Positions 35,370-48,589 of a DNA stretch of 64,000 nucleotides are shown here, piece by piece. The stretch covers positions 126,376 to 190,375 of the forward strand of contig LUCM01010445.1 of assembly GCA_008360955.1 (NCBI GenBank), given 5' to 3'. The stretch is from Fasciolopsis buskii (Eukaryota > Platyhelminthes > Trematoda > Plagiorchiida > Fasciolidae). The first letter of the stretch is position 1. The number at the start of each line of letters is the position of its first letter. Made by a program: the position numbers and the translations under genes. The notes under the pieces are model-generated. The model saw only the letters and a program-made list of their open reading frames with translations. It searched no databases and was not told the DNA's origin.

Positions 35370-38300
35370 TCAATACCCTAGGCCAGATTCATAAGCTCTT
35401 TCTATTGGAGTGTAAGAATCGTGCATGTTTAGCAAGTTTTGTACGGTTATTGCCTTTCTTATTTCGTTTTTAAAGGTGACGGAGGCAGGAGGGGTCATTC
35501 TTATATGAAGGGGTAGTTTATTCCACAGGGAGGAATACTTGATGATGAAGAAGGTTTCCTAAGTGCTGTCCTTGCCATGGGAACTGACACCAAGAAATCA
35601 GCTCGACGCAAGCCATAGGGCAAGTTATTTCTTAACTGGGGTGCAGAGATGCACACATTTTTACCAGTAATCCTGTGAAAAAAGAAGAGGTTGATGTGAA
35701 CTCAACGCAGCCATAAGGGATCGAGATGTAGTTTTATGAAACGTTCCATGTTGTCTAGCGAGGAAGAGTAGCCCAGAAGTCGTTTTGTGAATGTTCGTTC
35801 AACATTCTCAATCTCGAGTCTGTCACTCTGCCGCATGTTGGAACGCACGATGGAACAGTAGTCCAGGATGGGTCTTACGTGAGATTTATATACTAACAAC
35901 TTGCTTTCCTGGTTTCTGAAAGCTCTGTGCACCAACCCGATTAGTCTCCTAGCATTCGCAACTTGTATCCCTGTGTGTTTAGAGAGGTTGAATGTGCTGG
36001 AGTAATGCACAGTGTGAGGGGAAGGAATGACTTCTTGGTTAATCTCAAAGATTCCTGTAGGAAGGTGGCATTTGTATGCGAGTATGCTGCTTTTGTGGGC
36101 CGAGAATTTCATCCATCAAGCTGCGCACCATGAATCAAGCGATAGTAGATCATTTTTTACATTATCTATGATGGTGTTGAGGTCGCAAGGGGAAACGTGT
36201 ATAAAATTTTTATATCGTCTGCAAAAAGAAAAGGAATACCATGCCTAACGATGTAAAAAATATCGTTGATTTACGGCGGAAACAGTGGTGGACCTAGCAC
36301 GCTTCCTTGAATAACCCCACTAGTAATCGGACGAGGCTTGGATAGGGTCCCATGTACATTCACTACCTGCATTCTAGACGACAAATAGGAGGAGAACGAA
36401 TCCATAAGAGGGGGGTTTATACCGTAGCTCTTGACTTTCGTGAGAAGCTCGCGATGGAATACACGATCAAAAGCCTTTGCCATATCCAAGAAAATCACAA
36501 TCACCGATATTCCATCGTTGGCAGCCTTCGTCACTACATCTAGGAAATCAGTCATGCACGTAGAACATGATTTACTTCGACGGAAATCATGTTGGCCGGC
36601 GTTAATGAGGTCATTATCTAATAAGTAAGTTGGTAACTTACTTTTTGTTATTCTTTCCGTAATGAGAGAGGCAGTTGGGGTGTGATTGATGGGTCTGTAA
36701 CTAGATGGCTCCTGCTTTGAACCGTTTTTGTAAATTGGGACAATGACAGAAGTTTTCCCGTTGGTGGGGGAAAATGCCACAATTTAAGGAAAGGTTAAGT
36801 AGGCTGGACAAAAGTATAGGGATGTCTGCACCCCCAAATTTGAAGAGGGCTGGGGGAAGGTCGTCTGGTCCGACGCGGAAAGACGGCCTCACCTTCGACA
36901 GTAGCGGTTTAACACCACTTGGGTGAAAAGAGAATCTTTGGGGGGAAGCAGCGGTGAATGACGGAATGTTCGGTATAAATGTGTTGTCATCAGTTGTCAT
37001 AGAGGCGGCGAAATAATCACTGAACCCCTCTGAGTTCATTAGGTAGGGAGTTTTTAGTTCTCAGTAGTTTTGTCAGTGCTGCAGCTTTGTTGGCAGAGTG
37101 CGACGCTTGAAGTTCCTTCTCCTTTTGAAGAGAATCGAGAACTATATTGATCTCCCAAGACTGACGGTTCATTTGCAATATCAGAACAAATTCTCTTGTT
37201 CTTTTTAATCTTGTCTTGATTAAAGAATACTTTTTTGGAGACGGTCCAGGGTGCTCAACCTTTTGGGGATCGTGCCACACTGGTTTGGGGTGATTAGATC
37301 AAGGCACACACTCAGAGTTGCGTAAAGTTGGTTGGTGGCCAGTTGGGGATCCACCGATAGAAAGAAACTATCCCAATTTGGACTACGAATTATGGAGGGA
37401 AGATGGCTCCATGAGGCTCTGTGGTATGGTTTAGTGGAAGCTGAGGAGGAGGTAACGGACGTCGAAAATGAGAACTTGCAAGCAATTTGGGAATAGTCAC
37501 ATCCGAATAATTTTTTGTCTATGGATGTGCGCACCAGTTGTGAAGGTATGATCTAAAATACTGTCGGCCCTTGTAGGTAATGAAACATGCTGTGCCCACT
37601 CACCCAGTCGTACACTGCAAACAAACACAGAAAGGTATTTTGGGGAGGAGAAAGATGACCAACAAATCCCTGGGGCGTTAAAGTCACCCGCAACTAGCTT
37701 AGGCCCTGGAAGGTCGGCGGCCGTGTTAAGCGCGTCAATTAGTGATAAGAGCTTTGACCGATACGTACTAGGGGGACGGTGGATGCAACTGATCAGTAAG
37801 TCCTGCTGCGCGATAGCCACAGTCAGCCAGATGGAATATTTTACGTTATTAAAGGTAGGATGATTGTACCATGAAGCCGAAAGGATGTCTCTCGTGTATG
37901 AGACGGCTTCCCCACGCTTATTTATCCTGTCTTTCCTAAAAGCATTGTAACCAATTAATGCAATGTCTCTGTCGGGGGTATTGTCAGTCAGCCATGTCTC
38001 AGTGATAAGAATGAAATCATATCTATGTGTATGCAGCAACAGGCGCAACGCGTGCATCTTATTTAATATCGAGTGAGCATTTAATGGTAACAATGAAAAT
38101 GGCTCAGTAGCAGTAGCATGTGAATGCGGATAACTAGAGAAAATGTCATCATGGACGTATGATTTCAGTTGGGGTGGAAAGTCGTTGCGAGACAAGCAAG
38201 GAAGAATGGATGTTGGTGGTAAGGCCTTTGGGTGATCATGTCCTGTCACGCCTGATTCATAAGCTGCGGTAGGTACCAACCTGTTCATTGGTATAGGCGG

Positions 38301-38396
38301 TGAGCCACGTGCATTTGTTGGGGAGTGAAGAGGCTGTCCGACGGTGCTGGAGGGTATGGTATGGCTGAGGGAAAAACCGGGTAAAATAATGGGCAT
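35370..38396 (-). pseudogene. CR1-like LINE copy C, ORF2 (endonuclease plus RT)
   Basis: This is the best-preserved LINE in the window. The 299-codon frame at 37497-38396 holds the AP-endonuclease: PLNAHSILNKM, ITETWLTDNTPDRDIA, CIHRPPS, KLVAGDFNAPGICW and LPTRADSILDHTF. Frameshifts near 37515, 37270, 37030, 36740 and 36270 split the rest. The RT shows GPDDLPPALFKFGG, SYRPI and QHDFRRSKSCST, motif A (FLDMAKAFDRV) near 36455, motif B (GVIQGSVLGPPLF) near 36290 and an intact motif C (FLFADDIKIL) near 36207-36236. The thumb block ENVERTFTKRLLGYS lies near 35790. The C-terminus (LWNKLPLHIR) ends at the stop at 35370-35372. A Pro-rich N-terminal part may extend to about 38790. ORF1 lies upstream on the same strand. 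Confidence 0.88.
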
Positions 38397-39152
38397 CCTG
38401 ACGGCATTTGAAGCATATCAGTAGGTGGCAGGATGTTTGAAGGCCTGACCTCTAGCTGATTGGAAGCCTTGAGATTTGGTCTGGGAAACTGGGACAGTAG
38501 GTGTTGGCAGGTCGGCTTAGGCATTGCGTTTACAGGCTGTAGATGGTTAGTCAAGGGCAACTCGAAAAAGTGTGGTCTTGTCGAGGTTTGCATATGGTTC
38601 GTGCGTCCGTTTGGGGGAAAAGGCGACGGGCCAGCAATATAGAAATCAGTTTCAGTTTTGGGACGGTAACCGAGGTTGAAGTTATGGTTATTAAATAACG
38701 TTGGATGGGGTGGCGAGAGATGGTTCTTAGTGATTCTGGGTTTGTTTGCGGCGCTGAAATAAGGAGATTAAGGTCTAACAAAGTTAGCCATACCTGCTGA
38801 AGGGGCTGAGCAATGTGACCATGATAAATTTAATGGCACGGTGCTGCTATTTATGGGCTTGGCGGGGATCTTAGGAGGTGGATGAGGTTCGTGTTTTACA
38901 TGGACCTGTTCTATTGAGTAGGGTCGCAGCATCGTTGGTTAGAGAAAAGTCGCTTTCCTTGATGTCAAGCACATCATTAGACACTTGAGGTCCTGCAGCC
39001 TGTGGGGGCAGTTTGGAGTATGACGGTGAATTACAGGTACTGGCCTTGGAAATCGTACTGTAGAGCGGGGGCTGGGTGGAAGGGTGTTTAGGTCCAACTG
39101 AACATGAAGAAGTTGTGTTGCTGTTGCCTAGGTGGGAGCGTTTGGACGGGGG

Positions 39153-39761
39153 CTAAAATGTGGGGAGCGAGCTCGATATGTCTATGTCAACCAAGGTAGA
39201 GCGTGAACTGGTGGACGGTATTGGCTCTAATGAAATTCTGTTAGGCCGGTGAACGAATGAATGTTTTGGAGACACACTGCCCGTTTTAAGCGACTCCGCT
39301 GTAACGGGCCGTGCAATGTTTGGTGGTGGTTGCTTGGAAGTCACATGCGTGTGACTGGAGTCGTGCGAAGTTTTGGCGAAAATTTCCCTCTGCAGAGGTG
39401 TTTTGTCTATGGTTATTTTTATATTTTTAAACGGTGCAGTTTCGGACGCCAGCACATCCAGGGAGTTGCCAGCGGCCACCAGGTCATGCTTGTCCAGCCG
39501 TGTTTCAGGGTCGATGAGGTGAGAAAGGGGTGCAAGCTTTGAGATAGCGCGCTCCAAATTGTTAACATGATCCATTAAATTGGATAATCTTCTTTCGAAG
39601 ATTTGTGCCCTGTCATGGGCTTCACCCACTAGGTCATTAAGTACTACGGAGCATTGGCTCATTGTTCCCAAACGAGGGCCAACTTTGGAGCGTCTTGTGG
39701 AGTTAGTCGCACGAACACTGTCAGTGGCGCGTCTGGCTCTCCGCTGAACACCACGAGCCAT
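39153..39761 (-). CDS. CR1-like LINE copy C, ORF1 protein (202 aa)
   Basis: An uninterrupted minus-strand frame lies about 0.76 kb upstream of the ORF2 endonuclease frame. It starts with the basic head MARGVQRRARRATDSVRA. A heptad-like segment follows at residues 45-80 (FERRLSNLMDHVNNLERAIS), a probable coiled coil for trimer formation. The tail is rich in Ser, Thr and Pro. This matches the general form of ORF1 proteins in CR1-type LINEs, thought to bind element RNA. I see no RRM, zinc knuckle or esterase motif. Its position supports ORF1 of copy C; sequence alone does not prove it. No obvious host function. Confidence 0.55.
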   Translation of the reverse strand: MARGVQRRARRATDSVRATNSTRRSKVGPRLGTMSQCSVVLNDLVGEAHDRAQIFERRLSNLMDHVNNLERAISKLAPLSHLIDPETRLDKHDLVAAGNSLDVLASETAPFKNIKITIDKTPLQREIFAKTSHDSSHTHVTSKQPPPNIARPVTAESLKTGSVSPKHSFVHRPNRISLEPIPSTSSRSTLVDIDISSSLPTF

Positions 39762-41315
39762 TCTGCTCTTACTTGGAAATTTAGTTTGTGAAGAAAATCT
39801 AAGTGAGGTTGTGAAAGGTGACGACTTTTAGTTGTTACAACTATAGGAATGACAAGACACTATGCGTAATCAGATTGGCACACTTCTTGAAAGATAAGCT
39901 CTAAGGGTTACTGCAGATGAATACTTCATAAAAATAAGTGGGCATCAATGGTGGGGAACAGGTTATGGGTACACGAAATGGGCCAGAAGGTAAATTAACA
40001 AGACAATAATACACTAAGAAAAAAGACAGGCGTTAAATGACTGGCCAAATTAAACTGTATACTACAATTTGACTTAAACCAAAACATCCTGAGTCACACT
40101 GTACATCTGAACAGCAGGTTGATGTTGAGGGATGTGGAAACCTAAGGATAAAGAAATGAGTAGACAGGCCGAAAGATGTGTCTACTCTTGAGGAAACTAA
40201 TCAGACCGATTGAATTTATGCGATATAGAATAAAAGCGTATATGCTGAGGGCAGTTCAGAGCTGGAAATGTGGCTGTGAAAGCTTAGACAAAAACTATAA
40301 AGCTAAATAAACAGTGATCGAATCGTAAATTTCAATGGTCAGAAAAATCAAGCTAATTTTTATGTCTGAGGAAATGATTTTTGTAGCGAATAATGCCAGA
40401 ATAACAAAACAGTAACTATGAAATCTCCACAATGACAACTCACGACGTCCTTGTTCACTATGGTTAAACATCATCATCCGCCTAAGAAAGACGACTGAAG
40501 ACCAGTTGTCAGGGCCCTGAGGTGCAAATATCTGTGTTGGTGCCTGTTATGACAGTACCAAAAAAAGTACCAAAGGTGTTTGATAATGTGAAAGTGTTTC
40601 TAACTGCAGCAGATGCACACGAATTTAAGATGGATTTGTAGTCACTGCTTTGCAATGGCAGACTATTGGTCCCAAATACTCCATGACCGACTTAATTCTA
40701 CCGCCTCCGAGAATAGGCACATGATTGAAAGATCCAGAGGCAACGTGGGCCTGAAGCCAAAATCCTAGGTCCTATAAGCTGGAACGAAACAAGCCAAAAG
40801 ACCAAACAGAAAGGAAAAGAAGCACAAATATAGGCAAGCAGGCAAATAAGACCATAGTAACAAGCAGGGCTTAAAGCTCTAAAGGAAAGATTAAGGCAAA
40901 TGAAGGCAGAGGTCTACCCTGTGAGACGGCGGGAGGTAGTCACTGGGTAACAATAGAATGCCGACACTGCAGAAATGCTTCAAAGCGGTGATCATAGATG
41001 GAAAAATAGGAGGAGAATCAGAGAGGCGAAATGTTGTGGACAGTCCTAATGGCTGGCCCGCCTCCAGCGGCGCCATTTATCAAATGCCACCGGGTGTTTC
41101 TATGGTCGAGCATGACTGTAGAGCAGCCAAGGCCTCACCTGGCAAAACTTTCCAGCGCGCGCTAGTGGGGCTTCCCGGAACCAAACTGTCCGAAGTCCAC
41201 CAACTCTTTTGAGGAAGAGATCTGGAACATGGCAAAATTCACGGGACCTGCTTCATTTGTTCAAAAAGTTACATAGTACAGCAATTCGCTGGAAGAATCT
41301 GGTTGCGATGGTTGC
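39762..41315. other. Unassigned; may include 5' UTR of CR1 copy C
   Basis: No gene recognised. The part just above 39762 is where the LINE 5' UTR would lie. Frames up to 84 codons near 40958-41212 have no motif. Confidence 0.4.
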
Positions 41316-41380
41316 CTAGGTGGATCTTGCCTTGCGCATGCCTCTCGAATGTCGAGAAATATACACATTATTATTATTAT
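41316..41380 (+). repeat. Family R 3' tail fragment, copy V
   Basis: GATCTTGCCTTGCGCATGCC, TCTCGAATGTCGAGAAATATACA and ATTATTATTATTAT in a row match the terminal module at 29219-29272 almost base for base. Only about 65 bases are present: an extreme 5' truncation. Confidence 0.8.
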
Positions 41381-43469
41381 AGACACCAAGATTTGCTCCA
41401 CTAGGCAAAGACAGCGCCATCCCACGAAGCGCCAAGAATTAATGTGATCTGCTCGAGTCCTCAGGTAACCTACGAACTAGTTTGCTTGAGCTCTGTGGGG
41501 TGGGTCACCTCAAGCGGAGTGGCAAAGGGGCTTGCCTTTACTAGGCGGTGGTACTCGTGGAAAATTTGTAGGGGCGCGGGGCATTCCAGCGGAAGTTGTA
41601 ACTGCGTTCTGGGCCAGCCATGACGATCCATCTGCGCAGTAAAATTTAAAGGGATCATCCACTTGGTTTGGGTTGAACGGGCCAGTACTCGAGCTCTGAC
41701 TAGCAGCGTCCTAGAAAGAGCGAGAAGCTAGTAGATCCGTAGTTGCCATTTAGGTGGACGAAACTGGTAACACCGAGCATAGCCTGGGTACGGGATCAGA
41801 AATATAAGAGAGGGACGCAGTTTAGCTTGGGTGCCATCTTGAGGTTAGTGTGATTAATGAACGGTAGAGAAATAGAAGCATCGCCCAATCTAGGGTGAAT
41901 GAAAAATTAGGCCAAGAAGTAAACAAAGCAAAGCAAGAAGTAAGATTCATGATAAGGGATATGTGGTTGGGGTGAATCGGCCTTAATCCAACTGTCAGAG
42001 GGTTTCCTGGCTGGGAGAGCGAAAGAGTAAAATAGCAAAAGATTTGTATCGCCAGAGTTCACCTGCAATTTTTTGCACTGCCTTCCTCTTTCCCCTACCA
42101 AAAGGCCATCCTACCAAAACTTTGCAAAACGAGCTCCTGCGAAAATATGTTGTTAGAATCAAGTTTAATTTGACGTTGTGCATACGCACCACCATTCTTT
42201 TCCCCAACAAGGCTGAAATTTATTTTCCCTTATAAATCTGTATTTTGGTCCCCTGTCTGGCAACAGATTGCGCTTCTGGGAGCCGCCTTTAAAAAGAACG
42301 CACCTGACATTGCCTCAGTTGTGCCCGGTTCGCTGCCTATTAATCACAAAAATATTGCCGCTTTCCAGGTGCACCCCACCCATCGGGCCCAGCTGGAAAT
42401 TCTAAAATCAAATTACTCACATCAAGCCCAGTGAATCCAATGTATCTAGATGCTTGCACAATTTATATCCAGTGCCACCGCCTCCAATTGTTTCAGTCAA
42501 CCGGTGCCACGGTATTCAGCATTTCGTTTAGCCGATCTCCGTGCGCCACATTGCACTTTCCGTCAAGAGCTGCATCCCATCGTTTCTTTCCAAGTTTTCC
42601 CTTTCATCGCCACGAGTCATTAAACGCCATGTCCATGTCACTTTTACATCATTTTATCAGGGATATTGTCGCATGAATTTGGCGAGCCATCCGTGACTGT
42701 CACGCGCACATGAAGACCAACGAGATGCGCACCAAGCCCTGCTTAACGGCGCTGACCAGAAGCCCCGTTGACTGAAATTTCCCGCTCAGCTGTTCGTTAC
42801 TGCCTGTGCATTTTTCAACTATATCTTGCCCAGCGTGTATATTATTTGCTACCTTATAGGTCCAGCACCCATCGCACACGGGCTCGTTTTCCTTTCTCGT
42901 CACTGTAATCGCACGTCGTGATCACGCACATTACGTTTCTTGGCCCTGTCCGGGGTATAAAATAATATTGTTTGTGTACATTAGCTGATAGTATCGTTCC
43001 GGCTAACTTCCATCGTATTTTGACCCATCTGTAAAAAAAAGCTGGTATCAAGCTAAACCAAAAATATATATTTCTTTAAAGAACTGTCGGATCGGTATTC
43101 AACGTCCAGTGAGCTTAAGTCTTCTGATGAAATGACCCTATCTGACGAAGCGTCGGTATTAGAATACACAACTAAGGTGTATCCCGGCAGCGAAGCCAAA
43201 AATTCAGTGCATTATTGGCTGCATGTTAAGGGGAACCACAACGCTGCACTTCCGGTTTCACACAATCCCATCTCTGCTGCTTTCGCCAGCTCGCTTTTTC
43301 TTAGGAGCAAGCATATTAGTCTTCCCCGCTTGCACTTCCCGGAACCAGCTGATATCCTCATACAGCGTCCTATATCCTGGCTACTGCTTCATAGTGAATC
43401 ATATGCACATTAGAGACTTGGCCCATAAGCCCGCGCCCGCATCCTCTTAGTCCTAACCTGCTGGCCGCA
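41381..43469. other. Unassigned sequence, no gene recognised
   Basis: No protein family or RNA gene. The right part may contain more family-R sequence that I could not align. Confidence 0.4.
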
Positions 43470-46400
43470 GTGACATTCCGCATCTTATATTCAACCTACC
43501 CCTTTCCTCCCAAAGCACACACTTCCGTTGTCTTCCTTTCTTTCGTAAGAGATCACTTACGATTTTGAAACTTCTGGGTGAAACGATTGTTATCTTCCTA
43601 TTCATGCGCAAATTACCGATCCTGGTATTCTCATGGTTCTCTCTTCCCGCCTTTTATTACTTCCCGCGGCGACTCCTCGCCCAGTATCCGTCCGCGACTC
43701 ATTTCTGTAGTTCCCTTTCGTGACAATCCAAATTAGCAGCGTCGGTGTTGACCAACACAGGATCATTTACAACAGATCCCGCGTCGCATGTACAGTACAT
43801 CCGTAAGCCCTGCGTATTCCACAAATAGAGCAAGTTCTGACTGATATTCATCAACCCTTGAGCTAGGCGTCTTCTCTGATCGCTGTAATTGGAATATGTG
43901 GGGATATCAAAAGCTGACTGAGAAACACGTTACGAATAGGAACCTTACAGCCTAAAACTGACTGAGCCATGCACTTTATAGGCAATAAGCAAATGAAAGG
44001 TGTGCAGCATACGTCCCAGTAGTTGGAAGACTCCATTTTTCTGTGCGTTTCAAGACAGTTGCTTGGACCCTGAAATTCTGGTGGGAAACTGAAGGGTATC
44101 ACTATTTCCATTTTTATTCACCGTAACACCGGCTAGAACAAATTGCCGACTGCCCTTTCTCTGCCGCTCCGGCTCTCCTCCAGGCCGTCCAGTGATCCTA
44201 ATGCCTGTGTGCTGGCTCGGTGAAAGTGCAAATGCAACGCAGACTCTGTTGCAGAAAGCTCCACAAATCTTATGCGCTGATTACCTATCCCTGCTAGGAA
44301 GCTGCCCTCCAGGTCTCGCGCCCCAGTACCTGTCCGTTTAATTCAAATACAAGCCAAGCCGTGCCAAATATCCCCTTGGGTACTCCATCTGAGATGAATA
44401 ATTACGACTGGCCAAAGCACTGTTATCGGTACCAATGGCATTTTTAACAGAAGCACAACAATTTTCCCAGGTAAAATTTCCCCGAATTTTTCGGAGCATC
44501 ACCATTTAACCTCACCTCTTGCTAACCGTGCCGCCAATATTTATTTCACGCCCAAACTGTCGCATTCCCAGATCCAGCCTGGCTTTACTTCAAATGCCAT
44601 TGTACTGTACAGTGCAAATTCTGTCCATGTCGTAATTTGTCTTTAAAGGCGAACGTGCTAATTGGCCTGGCCATCTTCCTCTTCATCTGCACGTTCCCAG
44701 TCTGCTTGAAACTATTACGTCATCACTTTGAAGGTTATCAGACTTCATACCATTTTATTTCACCGGGTGGCTGCTCGCCTGCAGCGATGTGTGGATGCAG
44801 ATAAGTTAGTGGATCGAACCTATTTTCACCACTAAAAGGTGTTTTTATGTTGGGTGGCCAGCGCTCGGTTGGTTATGCTCAATGGCACTTTAATGGTAAA
44901 CAGCTCCTTAGCCCCAATTTTTAAGTGCGCCCATTCAAACTAACTTTTTCGTGATCCTTCCCAGAATTCCCTTTGTCCAAACTTGGCAAATTGAGCAGAC
45001 GGGGAAAAGATTTTCATTGGCATTTGACAAGAACTCCCCTTCTGTATGCACCTCAAAATTCTTCGTCAAAATCGCTGAGAATCATGTCTTCTTATGAACC
45101 TTCATTGTGGTCTGCCAAATTTGGCAATCAACCGCTGGTTCTGACAACTGCCTCTCGCATGATTCTACCAGACACTGCTCCATTCGAGTCTGATTCGCTT
45201 TTTTCCTTTTCTAACTCCACCTCCACCATTGAACCCAGCGGGAATTCATGAAATGAAGATGTCCCAAAGAAAACCTCAGGAATCAGGCATAAAATTACAC
45301 GATTTGCATTGCGTACCGCCGTCTCGATATGCCAACGAGCTGTGCTTCTAATATTCGGCCCAATATGCTGCTAGTGTCCTTTCAAAATGCTGCTCACCGG
45401 ACTATGCATTCCGCTGGAAACTGACTACAAACTTACCATTTCTTGATTTAGTGCATTTCTTCTTGTCACGCAATATCCATTCCGCCAGGGCCAATTCGTG
45501 TTTATTCCTATAATTCATGAATCTTACTATCTTGAGGGACTTACTAGTGGCATGATCGATCCGCCTGTGTCTGCTGTGTGCAACATGGCGAACAACGGAA
45601 TGTGCAAAACGACATCAAACGGTGCCAACAAGAAGTACTCTTCGGACTCAAATCCGCCGAGTAGAAGTTCGCTAACATCTATAACATTACCATATGAATA
45701 CGCCCAGAATATTTACCCCGTATAGGCCTCCCGCCCTCTGCAAACGAGCACTTTTTCTCATGGGATTTTTCTATTTTACCACTGTCGTCGCACGCCATGC
45801 TCATGCGCACTGCATGTTTTAACTGTGTGCAACATAAAAAATGTCATTGTTGTTGCTATAATCTGCGCATTTTCTGCTTGCCTGACTTATATCTCTCCCC
45901 ATCACACCTCTTAGTCCAGTGTTCATCCGGCCGCATGCGTCTATAGAACATTTTTGTGAGTTCTGTTTTCTCTCCCTACAATTCTTCAAGAAATTTCATC
46001 CCTTGAATAGTCTGGTGCAACCTTGATTGATTCACTTTGTTTCACATTCACCATTATATAGTCTCTTCGTTTTTGTTAATTTCCACTGTCTCATTCACTT
46101 CACATCAAATCCAGTGGGGTAGGAATTATTTCCATCCCGTCATCACTTCCATACTGGTCTTCATTTTCTCAGTTTAACTTTTGTGCTCTTCAAATAACCC
46201 CATATGTGTTTGAGCAATTCGGCCATGTGGTATCGTCTGCCATCGATTTTCATCTAAATATTGCCCCAGCGATACGAGCCTTTCATGAATTCAAACATGT
46301 AATGACTAGCAGCTCACGACTGACAATAGGTGCCCAAACGTCCTGCATATTCCTGGCACACAAAAGTCCAGCTTTGATTTAAACCTGAAAACCTCGTGTC

Positions 46401-46560
46401 TATCGCATCACATTGCAGATTCCCATAATGGAATACAAATCAAATTTTTGTGTCGGGTTTTTTCTGCTTTTCCATTGAGCCATTCTTGCACAAATTTGAT
46501 CATGCCTTGTAATAACCTAACTAATATCGAGAAATACACATACCATCATTATCCTCACTG
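43470..46560 (+). repeat. Family R interspersed repeat, copy III (longest)
   Basis: Matches copy II over 43550-44550 and again over 45960-46555. Matches copy I over 44800-44960 and 46105-46400. It holds the 44878-45816 tract that is duplicated in inverted form at 20334-21272. It ends with a diverged form of the 3' module (GATCATGCCTTGTAATAACC, ATCGAGAAATACACATACC) and CATCATTATC near 46498-46555. Frames at 44973-45251 and 45498-45725 lack any domain. No RT, transposase or helicase was seen, so the family is non-autonomous or unrecognisably decayed. Confidence 0.6.
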
Positions 46561-48589
46561 TTCTGTGGTCTTTCGACCCAAAACTCTTAGCATATCTCTT
46601 ATTAATCATTTACAATAAAGATGCTTCTTGAGTCCCATAGTACTCAGGCTTCTCGCCCATTTTACAAGGATGAAATATTTTGTACACGCTGATCAATTTT
46701 GCCCTTCTCTGTCATCAATTTTCTGCAGTATACTTCTGCGCTTCTTCCGCTCCAGGTACATTTCGTAACCCTCCATCTTCATGACCTCCGCATTCCAATT
46801 ACTCACTTTTTTAAATTTTCCCCACAGTCCATTTCCTTTTAACTTATTTTTAACCGTCTTTCTTCCTTTTGGAACTCTTTTCTTTGTGGATCACTATCAA
46901 ACTCCCCCGAGCAGTGACCTAGACGCGTTTTATATTGCCACTATAAATATCCGGCCTGATGAGTCAATCGTCATTCTTTCCGGGACGAATCAATTGTAAC
47001 TTTGCCTAGGTCCAATGTCGGATTTCAATTTTTGCTGTAGCCGCTTGAATCTACCTACGAGGCATCCAAGTGTGCCTCCCAATGGTAATCGATAAATGTG
47101 CCCACTTGCCTCAGTCTGAGGAATTGATCGTCCAGAGGTTAACAAACCTCCGATCCTCATGTTTGCGGACTGTCTTCACGGATGAAGGAAGACTTGGCCA
47201 CAGTACACCAGTAAACAGATGGGCAGAATTGACGATGGATGTGGCTAAATGCTCACGTTTGACTGAGATAAGTGGAAGCGGATGGAACTTCCTAGACCCA
47301 TGAAGGCTGGCGCCCCTGGCCAGAAACTGGAGGGCAGGGACCGGGGGAATCGTGGCAACCAGCTTCGGGCCATTGGAGCAGTAGCCGCAGGCAGCAAGCA
47401 AGACCAAACAGAGCCTCTCATCAGCTGGGGCGAACGGTCGTTTCTAGACAACCTAAGGTTCTGTTACCCTCGTGCCACACACCCGAAATGTGCCGTCCAG
47501 TCCTAGATTCACCCTTCTAGTCGGGGATATTAAAACCTCCTAGAAGTTACCAAGGCGATTCACCAGAATATTCCCTTGTCTTGGAGGGCTCTGGTCGCAC
47601 AACAAGTTGTACATATTTGGACTGCTCTAAACAAAAGATGGAGGGAAAAGAGGCGAATGGGTTGAGACGATGGAGGAATTAAATGTGTCATCAGTCAAAA
47701 ACAAACCTCCCTTCTGCCTTGACGACTACTGCCCTGCAAGGCGAAAAACTAAATCTAATTGAAATGGTGAACAACGAAATCTTCCCGGCTAATTTCTTTG
47801 CTTGCAGTGTGGCTATTTGCCAGAACAAGCTGCCCGCAGAAGTGGCGGAAACCAACATCGTTACAACCTTTGGAAAAATTCCGGTCATTATATGGCTGAA
47901 TATGATTTGCCACTGACGGGAACCGTGAAAAGGCGGTCATTCGTGGTCCCATAGAATTTATATATATCAATCTCCCTGAGTCCCGGCTTTTTCTAAATTT
48001 GTATTAATTGACAGCTATGGGCCGGCGTCTGGAGGAAGATACTATGCTGTACGTGACGGTACATGTACTGACAAATCGGAGGCCTGTTGCTTGGGCGGTG
48101 CTGGGGCAGCTGGGAAAAAGATGTCAAGTACCGCAAAAGGGAAGCACGGTAAGAAGCGTCTCCGAAAGTTTGGCCCACCAACGGCTGCAACTCAGCCGCC
48201 TTCGCCGAATATCCAAAGGACGAAATCTACCAGCGCCACCTACCAAAGGACGAGGGCGTGGAACCACCTGGGGGACTTGGGATGTCTACTCGCCGAACAA
48301 ATTGGGTTAAGGTAAAAAAGGTACTGGAGTCTGCGGTCTCTGCGTCCCCTGCAACTGTCGTCGGAGCAACCAGCGTTGTAAATTTTCGTGTATTTCACAT
48401 AAGAGCCATGCAATGGCAAGCAGGAATAACAAATTGGGCCAAGACAATGGGTTCAATGACCTATGCCTACGCACTTGATGTTTGAAATAGGTAGCCTGAG
48501 CTTATTCCAGTTGCTGTTGAGCCTAAGGTCTCTATATTCGACACTGCCGAAAGGTGGCTAACCAAAGGATTCCATGTGACGGGAATAAC
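46561..48589. other. Unassigned; may include decayed ORF1 of LINE E
   Basis: Plus-strand frames at 47282-47506, 47683-47916 and 48008-48485 contain basic, Gly- and Pro-rich stretches (KGKHGKKRLRKFGPPTAATQ) of the kind found in LINE ORF1 proteins. Their position just upstream of LINE E fits, but no domain is recognisable. Confidence 0.3.
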
